From: an uncultured Cyclobacteriaceae bacterium
GTDB taxonomy: Bacteria; Bacteroidota; Bacteroidia; Cytophagales; Cyclobacteriaceae
DNA: 44,931 bases
Reading direction: 5' to 3'
Assembly: GCA_937146645.1 (NCBI GenBank)
Contig: CAKZRQ010000034.1
Span: 1 to 44,931 of the forward strand
The translations under genes and the position numbers were made by a program. This document shows, piece by piece, positions 36,473 through 44,852 of this stretch. The notes under the pieces were generated by a model. It made no database searches. It saw only the letters and a list, made by a program, of their open reading frames with translations, and was not told where the DNA came from. Each line of letters begins with the position of its first letter. The stretch's first letter is position 1.

Positions 36473-37639
36473 ATGGCTGAATTTAGCATAGAAAAGAGAG
36501 GCAATTTCCCTGGTACTGGTGTAGCAGATCGATGGTATCTTAGGAGGATTGCTGACGGCAATGTCCAGATAAGGATAGCAGACGCTTCTGGAAATCTGGT
36601 AGCGTTAGACTATGCTTTGTTGTCTACTCAAATAATACCAGGAACTGGTTTATCTGGAGGTGGAGATTTATCAGCAAATCGAACATTAAACTTTGACGTC
36701 TCCTTTGGAGATGATCGCTATGTTCGAAGGACTGGAAATACAGTAATTTCAGGAGTTAAAACCTTTGATGGAAATCAAGTTACCATTCAAGGAGCTTCCC
36801 CAAGATTCAGGCTAAATGATACCTCAGCAGAAGGTGCTGATTATTATTTCATGAATAATGCTGGCTTCTTCTTTATCTCCAGAGGAAGTCCCTCAACTTC
36901 TGATACTAGATTAAGATTAACTGAAACAGGGCTTGGAATAGGAACCAACTTTAGTCCAAGTGAGAAACTAGACATAGACGGTAGAGCCAGATTCAGGACA
37001 ATAGACAATGCTTCAGGTGATTTTCTGACAGCTTCAACCACTGGAGTTGTTCAAAAAAGAACCGCTGCTCAGGCATTGATTGATTTAGGAGCAGTACCCA
37101 CTTCAAGAACTATTTCAGCTGGCACAGGCTTATCCGGAGGCGGAGCTCTTTCTACCAACCGATCCCTATCCTTTGATACTTCCTGGGGTGATTCTCGGTA
37201 TGCTTTAGCAAGTAGTCTTATCGCTCAATCATCTGGAACTTATACTCCATCCCTAAAGGCGACGATTACCGATCCTACTCACTCAGTCTCCTCTACAGCA
37301 GGAAAATGGCAAAGAGTAGGAAACTTAATGAAAGTTCATGCTAGGGTCACCTGGTCCTCAAAATCTGGAGGCTCAGGAGATGTATATCTCACTCTGCCTT
37401 CGCTGTCAGGATCAGATGAGTATGACACTGACTCCATTGGTGTAGTTGGCTACCGAGGAATAGATCTGGCAGCTAATGTTTCAGATGTGGTAGCGGATGC
37501 GATCAGCTCAGATGATGGGGTTGCTTTGCTCTGCTCGTTCGATAACTCCACCACGAACACCTACATCGATGCATCAGCTCTGAATTCATTTGGCTCCATC
37601 ACCATCGATATCACATTAAGAATTATTCAAGTAGTATAA
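36473..37639 (+). CDS. Tail fibre protein 2 (paralogue)
   Basis: 388 residues, 1 nt after the first fibre gene. It shares the N-terminal motif (VADRWYLRRIADGNVQIRIA versus VPDAWYLIKEGANPYFTLRV) and two GTGLSGGG-L-S-NR-L-FD-GD-RY units (nt about 36630-36730 and 37110-37215). Its C-terminal head (SGTYTPSLKATITDPTHSVS, VGNLMKVHARVTW) is different and probably binds the receptor. Two fibres with shared shafts and different heads suggest dual receptor use or duplication followed by divergence. Confidence 0.75.
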   Translation: MAEFSIEKRGNFPGTGVADRWYLRRIADGNVQIRIADASGNLVALDYALLSTQIIPGTGLSGGGDLSANRTLNFDVSFGDDRYVRRTGNTVISGVKTFDGNQVTIQGASPRFRLNDTSAEGADYYFMNNAGFFFISRGSPSTSDTRLRLTETGLGIGTNFSPSEKLDIDGRARFRTIDNASGDFLTASTTGVVQKRTAAQALIDLGAVPTSRTISAGTGLSGGGALSTNRSLSFDTSWGDSRYALASSLIAQSSGTYTPSLKATITDPTHSVSSTAGKWQRVGNLMKVHARVTWSSKSGGSGDVYLTLPSLSGSDEYDTDSIGVVGYRGIDLAANVSDVVADAISSDDGVALLCSFDNSTTNTYIDASALNSFGSITIDITLRIIQVV

Positions 37640-37657
37640 ATTTAAACCAGTCAAATC

Positions 37658-37882
37658 ATGAAAAATTTCATAGCAAAACTCACAGAACAAGATTTACAGA
37701 CCGTAGAAGAGCTGATCAACACAATTCCGCTGGGAAATATAAATCTGAAACAGGCAATGATAACTAATGCTCATGCGCAATCCATTATGGACTTTTTGAG
37801 CATGAAACTTACTGAAACAGATGCCGAATGGAATCCGATCATTCCTGATCAGAAAGAAAAAGTGGATAAATCTAAACCTTAG
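37658..37882 (+). CDS. Small protein after the fibre genes
   Basis: 74 residues, helical (KLTEQDLQTVEELINTIPLG, LKQAMITNAHAQSIMDFLSM) with a Lys-rich end. The gene lies just after the fibre genes, where fibre chaperones are often found, but no chaperone motif is visible. Its stop is overlapped by 11 nt by the convergent gene. Confidence 0.5.
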   Translation: MKNFIAKLTEQDLQTVEELINTIPLGNINLKQAMITNAHAQSIMDFLSMKLTETDAEWNPIIPDQKEKVDKSKP

Positions 37883-38534
37883 AAAGAAAGAACTCTTTCA
37901 ATTTTTCCTCTCTAGCCTCAATACTACTTACCAGAGGGTGCGCATGGTCGGTATAGTGTTCGGGTGTAGAATTAATTTGATCCAAATCTTTGACTTCTAA
38001 ATAATCTACATCTAAGGTCAGTTGGAATGCTTCAACACAAGTGATTATAAATTTTAGTATGGCACCATTATATTTCATCCAAAGACTGTTGAATTCTTCC
38101 GCTTTTAGTAGAGTACCATTTAATTCCACTTCACTTCTAAGAATCGCCAGTTCTTTTTCCATAGGTTGATAGTTGTGATAGAACACACCTAGTCTTGTCA
38201 CTTTTTCTACTGACTTCTCCATTAAAGTAGTTGGCAAATTTGTACAGCTCACCTTCGCTGAAGTCTGAATTTCAGCTAAAATATTCTCGTCGAGATGTAA
38301 AGTATAGTCTAATCTTTTCATCTCAATTTCAACTTTAAGCATAGCTCTAAGTCCATTTTCAGCGGCTAAGCGCCTTTTCTCAATGGTTAGCTTCTCATCG
38401 TGTTGAGACAAATAATTCCTCGCCAGCTGAAAACCTTTCCACACAAAGAATAGACTTCCAAAGCCTGCAATAAATGTCAGAATTCTAAAGAGTGTATCCA
38501 TAAGCGTAAGTATTTCCATCCATCTGGCGTCCAT
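37872..38534 (-). CDS. Membrane-anchored coiled-coil-like protein
   Basis: About 220 residues; the start is ATG at 38534 (MDARWMEIL...) or 38546. One hydrophobic helix near the N-terminus (DTLFRILTFIAGFGSLFFVW) precedes an alpha-helical cytoplasmic part (ARNYLSQHDEKLTIEKRRLA, KSVEKVTRLGVFYHNYQ, EKELAILRSEVELNGTLLK). It is the last gene of a three-gene leftward operon inserted between the fibre genes and the tape measure. A prophage-expressed membrane protein could act in superinfection exclusion. No family recognised. Confidence 0.5.
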   Translation of the reverse strand: MDARWMEILTLMDTLFRILTFIAGFGSLFFVWKGFQLARNYLSQHDEKLTIEKRRLAAENGLRAMLKVEIEMKRLDYTLHLDENILAEIQTSAKVSCTNLPTTLMEKSVEKVTRLGVFYHNYQPMEKELAILRSEVELNGTLLKAEEFNSLWMKYNGAILKFIITCVEAFQLTLDVDYLEVKDLDQINSTPEHYTDHAHPLVSSIEAREEKLKEFFLSKV

Positions 38535-38536
38535 AA

Positions 38537-38662
38537 TCACCACCATTTATTAAAGCCTCTTCCATCTCCTTGGCGACGATTCTTGTAACGGCCAAACTTG
38601 GATAGCCACCAAGCGGCGGCTATCCATACTAAGGCGAACAAAGCAATCTCATACCAGTCCAT
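38537..38662 (-). CDS. Very small membrane protein
   Basis: 41 residues: MDWYEIALFALVWIAAAWWL then SKFGRYKNRRQGDGRGFNKWW. One transmembrane helix and a basic tail predict a C-in membrane peptide. It starts 2 bp after the upstream gene's stop, and its stop lies 2 bp before the ATG at 38534 (or overlaps the ATG at 38546), so it fits tightly between its operon neighbours. Confidence 0.55.
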   Translation of the reverse strand: MDWYEIALFALVWIAAAWWLSKFGRYKNRRQGDGRGFNKWW

Positions 38663-38664
38663 AA

Positions 38665-38892
38665 CTACAAGATACGTAATTCTTCTAGTTCTCTGATAGT
38701 TTTAGTTAATCCTTCTTCATCTACCTCATCAATCTGCTTAATTCCGAGGATAAGAAGATCACGAATCTCCCTACCCTTACTTAGCCTGTCATGAGGTAGA
38801 TCCTGGTTAGTAATCACTATTCTCCTAATCTTGGCTTTCACCCGATCGAGCTGTCGCTCCATCCTTTGCTTTAATTCATAATTCGATCGCAT
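38665..38892 (-). CDS. Small helical protein, first gene of the leftward operon
   Basis: 75 residues, strongly charged and helical (YELKQRMERQLDRVKAKIRR, LTKTIRELEELRIL). It could be a small regulator or coiled-coil partner of the membrane proteins downstream. The promoter should lie in the 102-bp divergent region 38893-38994 shared with the tape measure gene. Confidence 0.55.
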   Translation of the reverse strand: MRSNYELKQRMERQLDRVKAKIRRIVITNQDLPHDRLSKGREIRDLLILGIKQIDEVDEEGLTKTIRELEELRIL

Positions 38893-38994
38893 CGTAAGCC
38901 TAAGTTACTTGGTGCTGAACTTCCAATCCACAGCTGCGACTTTAACTGACACCCTTGTCCTACTCTCAGTCAGGAGTACTCTACTAATTAGACC

Positions 38995-41991
38995 ATGGCT
39001 AAAGTCAAAGAAGACGTCTCCCGGGTACGCCTCGAGGTAGATGGTAAACAAGGAATCAATGAGCTGGGTAAGCTGGAGATGCAGGCCAAAGAGCTGCGCA
39101 TCGATATCAAGCAAGCAAAGAAAGGCACCGATGAGTACGTGGCAGCGAATAAGAAGCTAAAGCAAGTCAATAAAGACATCGCGGCCATGAGGAAGGAACT
39201 CGGTCTCTCCGGAATGACCATGACCCAGCTGAGCCGCTACCAGCGCGACCTTCGTAAAGAAATCCAGAACACCACCACCAAAGGAACAGCCGATTACAAG
39301 CGACTGAATGCCGAGCTTCAGAAGGTGAATCGTGCCCTGGTCCAGCAGCGCAAAGAGCTGAATGGTACCAAGGGTTTCTTTGGTGATATCAAGAAGGAAA
39401 TGAAAGCCTTTGCGGTGGCATCGGTTGGATTCCTGGGCGTGACCGAGCTCTTCTCTGGTCTTCAGAACCTGGTATCCGGATCTGCTGGTTTATCGGATCT
39501 CCTGGCGGATGTTCAGAAGACGACGGAGCTTACAGACGAAGAGCTCAAGGATCTTATGAAGACTATGAAAGGCTTCAATACCAGAACGCCAAGATCAGAA
39601 CTTCTGGCCCTCGCAGCAGAAGCCGGCAAGATGGGCATCCGTGGTGTGGATTCCATCTCTCAATATGTTCAGCAAACCAACGAGCTCACCACAGCCCTTG
39701 GAGATCTGGGAGATGATGCCGGGCTGAAGGTGGCGAAGATGGCCGACCGATTCAATGTGTCCATGCGACAGATCGGCTCCGGGATCAACGCCGTGGCGGA
39801 TAACACCAAGGCCACTGCTCCTTTCATCACAGAGTTCCTCAGCAGACTGGGTGGCATCGCCAATGAGGTGGACATCCAGGCTGGTGACATCCTGGGCTAT
39901 GGTGCGGCCATCGATGAGATGGGATTGAATGTGGAAATGAGCTCCACAGCCTTAAATAAGTTCTTCATTGACTTCACCAAGAATACGGAGAAGTTTGGTC
40001 GGGCTGCCGGCTTTGCCGAAGGCGAACTATCCAAACTTATCGGTGAGCAAGGCACTAATGAGGGATTCCTACTCTTTCTGGAGCGACTTAAGGAGACTAA
40101 TCCTGAAGCGGATCAGTTCCTACAAAAACTAGAAGAAATCGGTATAGATGGATCACGTGGATCACAAGTGTTCCTGGCTCTATCACAAAACGTAGATCAA
40201 CTACGAGATCGTCAAGCCCTTGCCAATACCGAGATCGCCAAAGGCACCTCCCTCACCGAAGAGTACAACCGAAAGAACGAGAACTTTGCCGGTAACCTCC
40301 AGAAGATCCAGAAGTGGTTCGCCAGCTTCTTCATCAATGGTGGTGTGCTGGACGGCATGGCCAAGTTCGTGGGCTACTGGGCGAAGTGGATAGAGATTCC
40401 CGTCAGCAAGAAGATGGAGGATGAGCGGATTGCCATGCAGACGATGCTGATTCGGATTAAGGATGTCAATATTGAAAGTGGTGAACGAGTGAAGCTTATC
40501 CAGGAGCTTCAGAAGATGTACCCTGACTATCTGGGAAACATAGATGCTGAGTTCATCAACAATGAGAATCTCACCAAGGCCATCAGACGAGTGAATGATG
40601 AGCTGATCAATAAGATCGTACTTCAACGCCAGGACGAGAAGATCCAGGAGCAGCAAGAATACCTGGGCGAAAGAAGGATCAAACAGTTCGAGCTGGAGGA
40701 CAAGATTCTCCAGCAGATGGTGAAGGTACAGGAGAAGTATAATCTGGAAATCGATCACAGCCTTCCGCTCGCTGAGCAAGCGATCAAGTTGGCTGAGGAC
40801 GCTTCTGACAAAGGAGGACTACTGGATAATCTCTTTGGCAGTAATGTATCCGAGCTAATGACTAATGGGCAATTACTACAGGATTTCCTCAAAGACACCA
40901 CAGATCAGGAGGAGTACTCGAACTCATTGCTTAGCGAACGTGCTGAGCTGGTGGAGAGGCTAGGCATTAAATCCAAGCAGGCAATAGAACCTGTCAAGGG
41001 TTTATCTCGCGCTGCTTGGCTGGGAGGTGGAACAGAGCCAACAGTAACAGATGGCCAGGTTAATGACTTTGCTAATTCGACCATTGCTGCTTTCGAAAGG
41101 TATCAGGCTACCGCAATTGAAAGCACCGATGCTGTAAGAGAGGCAACTGAAGTCTTGTACGAAGATCTCATTGCCTTAGGCAAGAAGCACAACCTTGATA
41201 TGGCCAAGGTTGAAGAACAACGAGCCCTTCAAAGGAAACAGGGTGCCATATGGGCCTTGGAAGAAGAAATCAAGATCGCTGAAGCAAAGCAGCAGATCGC
41301 TCAAGGTCTCAGTGTTTCGCTTGGAGCCACTATTGATTTCATCGGAAACCGTCAGGGTGAGCTAACAGGATTCCAGAAGATCTTGGCGATAGCTCAGATT
41401 GCGATTGATTCCGCTGCTGCTTTGGGTAAAGTAGTGCCTTTGGCCGTAGAGGCCGCATCAGGCACAGGACCTGCAGCACCTTTCGTGTTGGCAGGCTATA
41501 TCGCCACCATGAGTGGCACCGTGCTCACTGCAATCGCCCGGGCAAAGCAAGCGCTTACCGACGCCAATGTTCCGGACTGGAACCCAGTGGATGGAGAAAG
41601 AGAGCCAAGACGAGGACGCGGAACGCCAGCAGTGAAGAAGTCCTTCTATCACGGTGGCTTTACCGGATCCGCGAGTATGGGATTGGGCGATCAGTACGGA
41701 GCTTTCGCCGGAGCTGTTCATCAGCGAGAGTATGTGATTCCGGAAGTGACTCTCTCCGATCCTATAGTAGCTAACCTGATGCCGGCCATTGAGCAGATCC
41801 GTCAGGAGACCGTTGCCGGTAGATCTGGAAGTGCTGTGGGATTTGACACCGCAAAGCTAGAAGCCAAGCTTGATCAATTAATCGCAATTAATTCAAGATT
41901 CCCAAAGGAGATCAAAGGCAAGTGGGTGTATTCCGATCTGGAGGAGATTCAGGAAGAAGAAGTCCTTCTGCGTAACAGATACTTCGCTTAA
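38995..41991 (+). CDS. Tail tape measure protein
   Basis: 998 residues. The long N-terminal helical region (VRLEVDGKQGINELGKLEMQ, QAKKGTDEYVAANKKLKQVN) and the pattern FAVASVGFLGVTELFSGLQN, LSDLLADVQKTTELTDEELK, FNTRTPRSELLALAAEAGKMG match TP901/TMP-like tape measures, as do the Leu/Ala-rich hydrophobic stretch near 760-850. It sets tail length and helps DNA transfer. About 1000 residues is consistent with a long siphovirus-like tail. Its placement after the fibre genes is unusual. Confidence 0.9.
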   Translation: MAKVKEDVSRVRLEVDGKQGINELGKLEMQAKELRIDIKQAKKGTDEYVAANKKLKQVNKDIAAMRKELGLSGMTMTQLSRYQRDLRKEIQNTTTKGTADYKRLNAELQKVNRALVQQRKELNGTKGFFGDIKKEMKAFAVASVGFLGVTELFSGLQNLVSGSAGLSDLLADVQKTTELTDEELKDLMKTMKGFNTRTPRSELLALAAEAGKMGIRGVDSISQYVQQTNELTTALGDLGDDAGLKVAKMADRFNVSMRQIGSGINAVADNTKATAPFITEFLSRLGGIANEVDIQAGDILGYGAAIDEMGLNVEMSSTALNKFFIDFTKNTEKFGRAAGFAEGELSKLIGEQGTNEGFLLFLERLKETNPEADQFLQKLEEIGIDGSRGSQVFLALSQNVDQLRDRQALANTEIAKGTSLTEEYNRKNENFAGNLQKIQKWFASFFINGGVLDGMAKFVGYWAKWIEIPVSKKMEDERIAMQTMLIRIKDVNIESGERVKLIQELQKMYPDYLGNIDAEFINNENLTKAIRRVNDELINKIVLQRQDEKIQEQQEYLGERRIKQFELEDKILQQMVKVQEKYNLEIDHSLPLAEQAIKLAEDASDKGGLLDNLFGSNVSELMTNGQLLQDFLKDTTDQEEYSNSLLSERAELVERLGIKSKQAIEPVKGLSRAAWLGGGTEPTVTDGQVNDFANSTIAAFERYQATAIESTDAVREATEVLYEDLIALGKKHNLDMAKVEEQRALQRKQGAIWALEEEIKIAEAKQQIAQGLSVSLGATIDFIGNRQGELTGFQKILAIAQIAIDSAAALGKVVPLAVEAASGTGPAAPFVLAGYIATMSGTVLTAIARAKQALTDANVPDWNPVDGEREPRRGRGTPAVKKSFYHGGFTGSASMGLGDQYGAFAGAVHQREYVIPEVTLSDPIVANLMPAIEQIRQETVAGRSGSAVGFDTAKLEAKLDQLIAINSRFPKEIKGKWVYSDLEEIQEEEVLLRNRYFA

Positions 41992-42046
41992 CTAACTCTC
42001 TTAGGATATATCACAAAATTTAGTTTTTTTAAAGAAACTACTTTTC

Positions 42047-42835
42047 ATGACTGGTATTTTTATCCTGATTGTTGTTATTATCCTCATCTACCTGTTTTTC
42101 AGGAATCAAGATAAGGTTCACGCAAAGAAAATAGAGGCAGCTCAACAACGAAAAGAGGAGTATCAACAAATGATTCTCCGCAGAAAACAAGAATTCTATG
42201 AGGATATTCCTGAGGCAACGGATGACCTTGTTCCTTTCTATTTCGTCTTTGACGTTGAGACAAATGGGCTTCCTGATTTCTACGATGCCCCTCCCGACGA
42301 TCTTGAAAATTGGCCACATCCATTATCCTTGGGATATGTAACTCTAAATGAAAATCTGGAATTAGTAAAAAAGCGGTACTTTATTTTGGATCAGGAATGC
42401 GAACTAGACGAAGAAGCAACATCTGTACATGGCCTTACAAAAGATATTATTAAATCAAAAGGGAAAAACCCTTCAGAAGTTTATGATGAAGTCTTTTTGG
42501 ATATGAAGACTTCAAAAAAACTAGTTGCCCATAATATGGCTTTTGATTTAAGTGTTCTTCAGGCTGATTTCTTAAGGAAGGGGAAAAATAAATCTGTATT
42601 CAGAAAAGGTAAGGTCTGCACAATGAAAAAGTCAACCTCCATTGTAGCCATTCCAAGACCTTATGGAAAAGGATACAAATGGCCGAAACTTGGCGAACTC
42701 ATCGCATCGTGTTTCTTTTTGGACCAGGATTCAGAGGGGTTTGAGTTTGAGGAAGCACATGACGCCCTATGGGATGCAGAAGCAACGGCAAAGTGCTTCA
42801 AACATTTGATTAAGAATAAAGAAATATCCATATGA
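42047..42835 (+). CDS. Membrane-anchored DEDDh 3'-5' exonuclease-like protein
   Basis: 262 residues. An N-terminal transmembrane helix (MTGIFILIVVIILIYLFF) and a charged linker precede a DnaQ-like exonuclease domain: FDVETNG (Asp69, Glu71; Exo I), HNMAFDLSV (Asp167; Exo II) and EEAHDALWDAEATAKC (His238, Asp243; DEDDh Exo III). It should hydrolyse 3' ends of DNA or RNA close to the inner membrane. A membrane-tethered nuclease in a prophage cargo position is a good candidate for attacking incoming DNA. It overlaps the next gene by 4 nt. Confidence 0.8.
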   Translation: MTGIFILIVVIILIYLFFRNQDKVHAKKIEAAQQRKEEYQQMILRRKQEFYEDIPEATDDLVPFYFVFDVETNGLPDFYDAPPDDLENWPHPLSLGYVTLNENLELVKKRYFILDQECELDEEATSVHGLTKDIIKSKGKNPSEVYDEVFLDMKTSKKLVAHNMAFDLSVLQADFLRKGKNKSVFRKGKVCTMKKSTSIVAIPRPYGKGYKWPKLGELIASCFFLDQDSEGFEFEEAHDALWDAEATAKCFKHLIKNKEISI

Positions 42836-43377
42836 AGAAAACACTTCTTTTTTTGCTTTTTCCTTCAGCATTATTCGCTCAAGGAGTAACATATGAAGAC
42901 TTAAGGTTGCCAGATATTAATGGCAAAGTTACTTTTCAAGAAGTAGTTGATATTCCCGATACTAAAGCGGATGAGCTCTATAATAGAAGTAAGCTTTGGT
43001 TTGTAGACTTCTTTAGAAGTTCAGAACATGTTATTGAGATGGATAGTCAGGATCTTGGAGTTATTGTAGGTAATGGGTTAACAAGTATTTATCAGGAGCC
43101 ATTGGGTATTGAGGTAGAAACCAAAGTGCATTTCACCGTGAAGATTGAGACAAAGGAAAACCGAGCTCGATACACCTTAACCAACTTCGCTATGACAAAT
43201 TCTACTAATGATAGAGTTCCTATCGAAACCTTTTTCTCCGAAAGATATATGTTCAAGAAGAATGGAAAACCTTACAAAGCAAGTCTAATTTGGCATGAAA
43301 AATTCCTTCAAGAAATTAGTTCTATTGAGTATTCCATTCAGAATGGCCTTTCCAAGTCTGTAACTTCAGATTGGTAA
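42832..43377 (+). CDS. Secreted DUF4468-like protein
   Basis: 181 residues with a signal peptide MKKTLLFLLFPSALFAQG and a mature part beginning VTYEDLRLPDINGKVTFQEV; the sequence VDIPDTKADELYNRSKLWFVDFF is the DUF4468 pattern of periplasmic TBP-like domain proteins in Bacteroidota. It is coupled to the exonuclease gene by a 4-nt overlap. Joint transcription with a membrane nuclease suggests a two-component envelope system, but this is inference. Confidence 0.7.
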   Translation: MKKTLLFLLFPSALFAQGVTYEDLRLPDINGKVTFQEVVDIPDTKADELYNRSKLWFVDFFRSSEHVIEMDSQDLGVIVGNGLTSIYQEPLGIEVETKVHFTVKIETKENRARYTLTNFAMTNSTNDRVPIETFFSERYMFKKNGKPYKASLIWHEKFLQEISSIEYSIQNGLSKSVTSDW

Positions 43378-43397
43378 TAATTTCGCATCTTTACTCC

Positions 43398-43501
43398 GCT
43401 GACTTACTTATTACTATTGCCACGCGCAGATCCCAAAGCTTGGGGTTGCGGAGAGTGGGTGGAAGTCCCATATCTCTTGTGCGTGGCATAAGTAGGTCAG
43501 C
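43398..43501. ncRNA. Large interrupted inverted repeat, candidate structured RNA
   Basis: GCTGACTTACTTAT (43398-43411) pairs with ATAAGTAGGTCAGC (43488-43501), 14 bp with one G-U. GCCACGCGCA (43419-43428) pairs with TGTGCGTGGC (43478-43487), 10 bp with one G-U, leaving a 7-nt bulge on one side. The 49-nt interior folds into two hairpins: CCCAA/TTGGG (43432-43444) and TGGG/CCCA (43456-43470) extended by GAGA/TCTC (43451-43454/43473-43476). A compact three-way-junction-like fold may be an RNA or a small hairpin mobile element (MITE-like). Which strand is transcribed is unknown. Confidence 0.55.
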
Positions 43502-43522
43502 TCCACCGTAGCCCCTTTGTTT

Positions 43523-43768
43523 ATGGATACCAAGATGCTGACCGAAGCGGAAGTCTCCGCAATTAATGTCCAGTTCGCCCTGGACCTTTCCTATGACAAT
43601 GCCACCCACTATAGAGCTGCTCAGACCATTTGGTCCCTGGCAAAGCTTAAGGGCGTAGAGCTCCCAGATCAGGAAGCGATTCCTGCTCCGGATACTCCAG
43701 AAGCTGACCAAGCCCTCGAAGATAATGCTTCGTCATATCCAAAGAAGAGTGACGACACTGTCGACTGA
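43523..43768 (+). CDS. Small protein convergent with and overlapping the integrase
   Basis: 81 residues from the ATG at 43523. The composition looks real (MLTEAEVSAINVQFALDLSY, RAAQTIWSLAKLKGVELP) with an acidic tail. Its last 122 nt overlap the integrase 3' end in antisense. It follows the structured element by 21 nt. Function unknown. Confidence 0.5.
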   Translation: MDTKMLTEAEVSAINVQFALDLSYDNATHYRAAQTIWSLAKLKGVELPDQEAIPAPDTPEADQALEDNASSYPKKSDDTVD

Positions 43769-44801
43769 CAAAGGCTATATCCTTAGTCTGCCGATATAAG
43801 TCAGTGGTGCCGGTGTGCTTCCAGCAGTAAAGCGTGTATTCCTTAGGAAGATCAAGAGCCTTCCTAATAGCCAAATGTCTCGATCCGTAGAAGTTCTGAG
43901 ATACCTGCTTCACTCCTGGCTTACCATTGTGGCTGATCCAGAAGTAATGTGCTGGATAGTTTCTTACCCCCAAACCCTGTAGTAGTTTCTCCATGGCAGG
44001 AGTAATGATCACATGAGCTGACTTCCCGTTCTTAGCTATATTCCCTGGAATGAATATCGTCTTCTCCAAGACATGCTTTACTTGTAGCTTTCGCAATTCC
44101 CCCGGCCTGATGAAAGTGTAGTAGATATACTGAGCCAAGATCTTGAGCTCTTCCGGATATTCCTCGAGAAGGACTTTCTTCACAGATTCAGAAAAGGCAG
44201 TATTGGCTGGTTCATCTATCTTCAATGGCTCAAGCTTTCTCGCAGGAGAATTGGTGAGGCGATCCTGCCTAACCAGGTAATTGAAGTTGAGCTTTAAGAA
44301 GCTGAGGTAGTTATTGTAGGTGGCGTTACCAAGACCTCTGCTGATCCTGAGCCACTGCATATACCGATCGCAGTGATGGTGCTGCACATACTCGATCGGC
44401 AATCCAACCAAGCCTTCCAGCTGAAGCCAGACTTTCAGTTCCCTCCGAACGAGTTCAAGCGTCTGAATGCTTCTCTTACGAATACTTGGTTCCCGATGAT
44501 CATAAACCCAATCAAATGCCTCACTCCAGGTCAATGGCTTGACTCGTTTTTTCTTTACATCTACGGCACCCAGGTGATAACCTTCCTGCAGCAGCTTATT
44601 AATTCCCTTAATCAGGCGCTTTGCTTCAGCCTGCCTTTGAGCTTTAGTCTTAAAGGATGCTTTGATCCACTTGCGCTTCCTGACTAGCTTATTTCGACTG
44701 ACGTCCCAGCAATAGAAATCTACACACCATCTTTTGGAAATGTCTCCCCCGGCATCATTTAATCGCGCCAATTCGAAGGGGTACTTGGGTACCTTATTCA
44801 T
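43647..44801 (-). CDS. int: Tyrosine integrase
   Basis: 384 residues from the ATG at 44801; a longer frame to 44921 would run into the att arm region. It has an N-terminal SAM-like core-binding part (about 85-185, ending KLNFNYLVRQDRLTNSPARK) and a catalytic domain with Arg232 (FIRPGELRKLQ), a Lys/beta-hairpin near 258 (IAKNGKSAHVI), box II YCWKHTGTTDLYR with Lys328-His329 where Arg-His is usual, His351 (CRHSSLDMT) and nucleophile Tyr360 (TKHYL). It catalyses site-specific recombination between attP and the tRNA-derived attB. Confidence 0.95.
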   Translation of the reverse strand: MNKVPKYPFELARLNDAGGDISKRWCVDFYCWDVSRNKLVRKRKWIKASFKTKAQRQAEAKRLIKGINKLLQEGYHLGAVDVKKKRVKPLTWSEAFDWVYDHREPSIRKRSIQTLELVRRELKVWLQLEGLVGLPIEYVQHHHCDRYMQWLRISRGLGNATYNNYLSFLKLNFNYLVRQDRLTNSPARKLEPLKIDEPANTAFSESVKKVLLEEYPEELKILAQYIYYTFIRPGELRKLQVKHVLEKTIFIPGNIAKNGKSAHVIITPAMEKLLQGLGVRNYPAHYFWISHNGKPGVKQVSQNFYGSRHLAIRKALDLPKEYTLYCWKHTGTTDLYRQTKDIAFVSRQCRHSSLDMTKHYLRGLGQLLEYPEQESLPDLGALRP

Positions 44802-44852
44802 AACTGATCTCTCTGTGGCAAGGCCGTAAAAATTCAGAATCCGGCTCCCTGC

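Noticed and set aside
34912..37639. Diversity-generating retroelement at the fibre genes
   Set aside because: No reverse transcriptase is encoded anywhere in the window, and the repeats are fibre shaft units, not adenine-variable template repeats.
42021..42040. Terminator after the tape measure gene
   Set aside because: TAGTTT/AAACTA forms only a 6-bp AT-rich stem without a clear T tail; too weak to call.
43398..43501. Possible tRNA or tmRNA in the inverted repeat region
   Set aside because: No T-loop TTCGAAT, no anticodon arm and the outer stem is far longer than a tRNA acceptor.
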